From the NCBI GenBank assembly GCA_030613045.1, contig JAUWMS010000099.1, forward strand, positions 1 through 7,684: 7,684 nt of DNA, written 5' to 3'. Under the pieces are notes generated by a model. It saw only the letters and a program-made list of their open reading frames with translations. It made no database searches and was not told where the DNA came from. The DNA is from Candidatus Latescibacterota bacterium (GTDB lineage Bacteria; Latescibacterota; 4484-107). Shown here piece by piece: positions 6,755 through 7,684 of the stretch (its first letter is position 1; each line of letters opens with the position of its first letter). Made by a program: the position numbers and the translations under genes.

Positions 6755-7156
6755 ATGAGACGAAGGCTTTTTCTTTGGATAGGGTTGATCGGGGTTGTCT
6801 CGGCATGGTTTCTCGGCTGTGGCGGCGACAAGGGGACCTCAACGACGTCCAAAAGCTACATCCGTTTTGAAAACAAGTTCGACGGGGCCGATGAACTCGA
6901 CATTACTATTGAGGCGTGCCATATTCAGCGCTTTGTGTTAAAAAAAGGGGATTCTGCGACGCTGGAGTGTGTTCCGGAGGATGCCTCCACGAGCTTTTTA
7001 GTGACCGTAGTGATGGATTGGGACGCCCCCTCCTATATGGGCGGCTATTGGAAGCAGGAGTGTATGGTCTCCGGGGGACAGACGGTGGAGATAAAGAGCG
7101 TGGGCACCCTCGTCACCTTCTATCTCTTTGTGGATGGCGAGTTCCAAGAAGGCTAA
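6755..7156 (+). CDS. Small lipoprotein of unknown function
   Basis: ATG 6755 is preceded by a strong purine-rich ribosome site (GGAGAGGGGGG, 6741-6751). The 133-residue product has a classic lipoprotein signal: MRRR, then a hydrophobic stretch and FLGC, with Cys22 followed by a flexible GGDKGTSTTS linker. The mature part (about 112 residues) is predicted mostly beta, with three further cysteines (in EACHIQ, LECVPE and QECMVS), aromatic residues and an acidic C-terminus ending FVDGEFQEG. It may be a small cell-envelope beta-sandwich, with two of the cysteines possibly disulphide-bonded. I do not recognise a family. It is separated from the upstream lipoprotein gene by a hairpin, so it may be transcribed partly independently. 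Confidence 0.8.
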   Translation: MRRRLFLWIGLIGVVSAWFLGCGGDKGTSTTSKSYIRFENKFDGADELDITIEACHIQRFVLKKGDSATLECVPEDASTSFLVTVVMDWDAPSYMGGYWKQECMVSGGQTVEIKSVGTLVTFYLFVDGEFQEG

Positions 7157-7329
7157 CCCCTCAGAATCCTTCAAGAGGAGGTGGCGGGATTGCCTCCGTC
7201 TCTCTGACGAAAGGAGGTGGTGCTCTGGGTTGGGACGATTTTGGCGTGCTGACGGGAGGAAGGGGTGTTCAGAATAAGGCTCTAAGGAGCCGTCCGACGG
7301 CATTCGTCGGAAAAAAATGGAGGATGATC
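7157..7329 (+). promoter_or_regulatory. Structured intergenic leader with alternative hairpins
   Basis: This 173-nt gap has no convincing gene. CCTCC at 7193-7197 can pair with GGAGG at 7177-7181 or with GGAGG at 7213-7217, giving mutually exclusive stems; the second has an inner GTC/GAC pair. Further down are GGCTC-TAAG-GAGCC (7278-7291) and TCCGACG-GCATT-CGTCGGA (7293-7311). An A7 run and GGAGG (7319-7323) follow, the latter 6 nt before ATG 7330. A strong Shine-Dalgarno (AAGGAGGTG, 7211-7219) precedes only a 16-codon frame (TTG 7230 to TAA 7277). Regulatory function is inferred. Confidence 0.4.
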
Positions 7330-7611
7330 ATGAAGACGTTAGCAGCTCTTCTCGCGGGAGTGGGTATTCTGGTGGGTCTGTGTGGTTTCGCCTTTGGGTT
7401 TGCAGGCTCAGGGTTTACGTATTACGCGGTGCAGGTTCCCGATGGGGTGACCGTCACGGTGGATGGGAACTTGAGCGACTGGTCCTGGTTCCCGGAGGCG
7501 GCGACCCTCACGCTTCAGGATGCGGCCTATGCCCATGTCTGCGAGGGCACCAACTGCGAGCTCCGCCCGGATGATTTCGACTGGACCATCCAGGTGGCCT
7601 GGCGGGGTTGA
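7330..7611 (+). CDS. Exported CBM9/DOMON-like beta-sandwich protein, interrupted by in-frame TGA
   Basis: ATG 7330 is chosen over ATG 7324 because GGAGG (7319-7323) lies 6 nt before it but abuts the other. The product begins with a signal peptide (MKTLAALLAGVGILVGLCGFAFG, cleavage probably near GFA-GS). The mature part contains the motif VTVDGNLSDWSWFPEAATLTL and then DDFDWTIQVAW. The DGxLsDW pattern near the N-terminus, followed by a strand ending in an AW motif, is typical of CBM9-like/DOMON-type sugar- or ligand-binding domains. The ORF is stopped by TGA at 7609-7611 after 93 residues, too short for the domain. The same frame continues beyond it, so this is a disrupted gene, not a small complete one. 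Function beyond an exported binding domain cannot be given. Confidence 0.7.
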   Translation: MKTLAALLAGVGILVGLCGFAFGFAGSGFTYYAVQVPDGVTVTVDGNLSDWSWFPEAATLTLQDAAYAHVCEGTNCELRPDDFDWTIQVAWRG

Positions 7612-7684
7612 GACGACAACCGGATTTACTTCGATTGTGCGAACTATGACGATGTGTGGATGCTTCCTGAGGAGGTGGGGAGTT
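7612..7684 (+). pseudogene. Continuation of the CBM9/DOMON-like gene after in-frame TGA (3' partial)
   Basis: The frame of the preceding gene stays open to the window end, reading DDNRIYFDCANYDD followed by VWMLPEEVGS. In CBM9/DOMON-like proteins the AW strand is followed by a turn and then a (D/N)RIY(F/V)A...DD strand, which this matches. There is no start codon or ribosome site between the stop and this segment. It belongs to the gene starting at 7330, and its 3' end lies outside the window. Confidence 0.65.

Noticed and set aside
7293..7317. Hairpin plus A7 as an intrinsic terminator
   Set aside because: On the + strand the run is A not T, and on the - strand the T run lies before the hairpin instead of after it.
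6916..7329. Upstream extension of the exported protein from ATG 6916
   Set aside because: It would run through the small lipoprotein gene in another frame and bury the signal peptide beginning at 7330.
7609..7611. Selenocysteine at the in-frame TGA
   Set aside because: The only nearby stem is a 5-bp GGTTG/CAACC that includes the TGA itself, unlike a bacterial SECIS, and this kind of domain is not known to need selenocysteine.

Overview
The window looks like chromosomal DNA from a Gram-negative-type, probably uncultured bacterium. It has moderately high GC, two lipoprotein signal peptides, an exported protein with a c-type heme motif, and large TPR/membrane proteins. The styles of the heme/PD40 propeller protein, the TMTC-like membrane TPR protein and the DGNLSDW-type exported protein suggest a deep FCB/PVC-neighbourhood lineage (Latescibacterota- or Poribacteria-like). 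That is an impression from memory, not a placement. All convincing genes are on the + strand. I saw no tRNA, rRNA, CRISPR array or transposase.

Left part (2-4476): a 5'-truncated heme-motif PD40/TolB-like beta-propeller protein overlaps by 4 bp (ATGA) a large integral membrane protein. That protein has a GT-C-like N-terminus resembling TMTC/O-mannosyltransferase-type proteins and a long TPR tail. An in-frame TAG at 3718-3720 falls inside a TPR unit, and the reading frame continues uninterrupted to 4476 with more TPRs and a natural C-terminus. The two ORFs are therefore almost certainly one gene of 928 codons (1693-4476), broken or read through at a single codon.

Middle part (4477-6673): a textbook sigma70-type promoter (TTGACA-N17-TATATT) with two A-tracts upstream drives a ROK-family transcription regulator. 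The promoter shows that the regulator starts near 4674 and not at the upstream in-frame TTG. Fourteen bases later an uncharacterised lipoprotein gene follows, probably in the same transcript. Its stop sits in a tract with stops in all three frames, followed by a strong 14-bp hairpin.

Right part (6674-7684): a small cysteine-containing lipoprotein is followed by a 173-nt leader rich in alternative hairpins and Shine-Dalgarno-like motifs, then an exported protein resembling CBM9/DOMON-like beta-sandwich proteins. This last gene has an in-frame TGA at 7609-7611, after which the same frame continues with family-like residues to the window end. Two single-codon interruptions of otherwise intact reading frames within 4 kb is the most striking property of the window. 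Nonsense mutations, sequence or assembly errors, and programmed readthrough are the candidate explanations.
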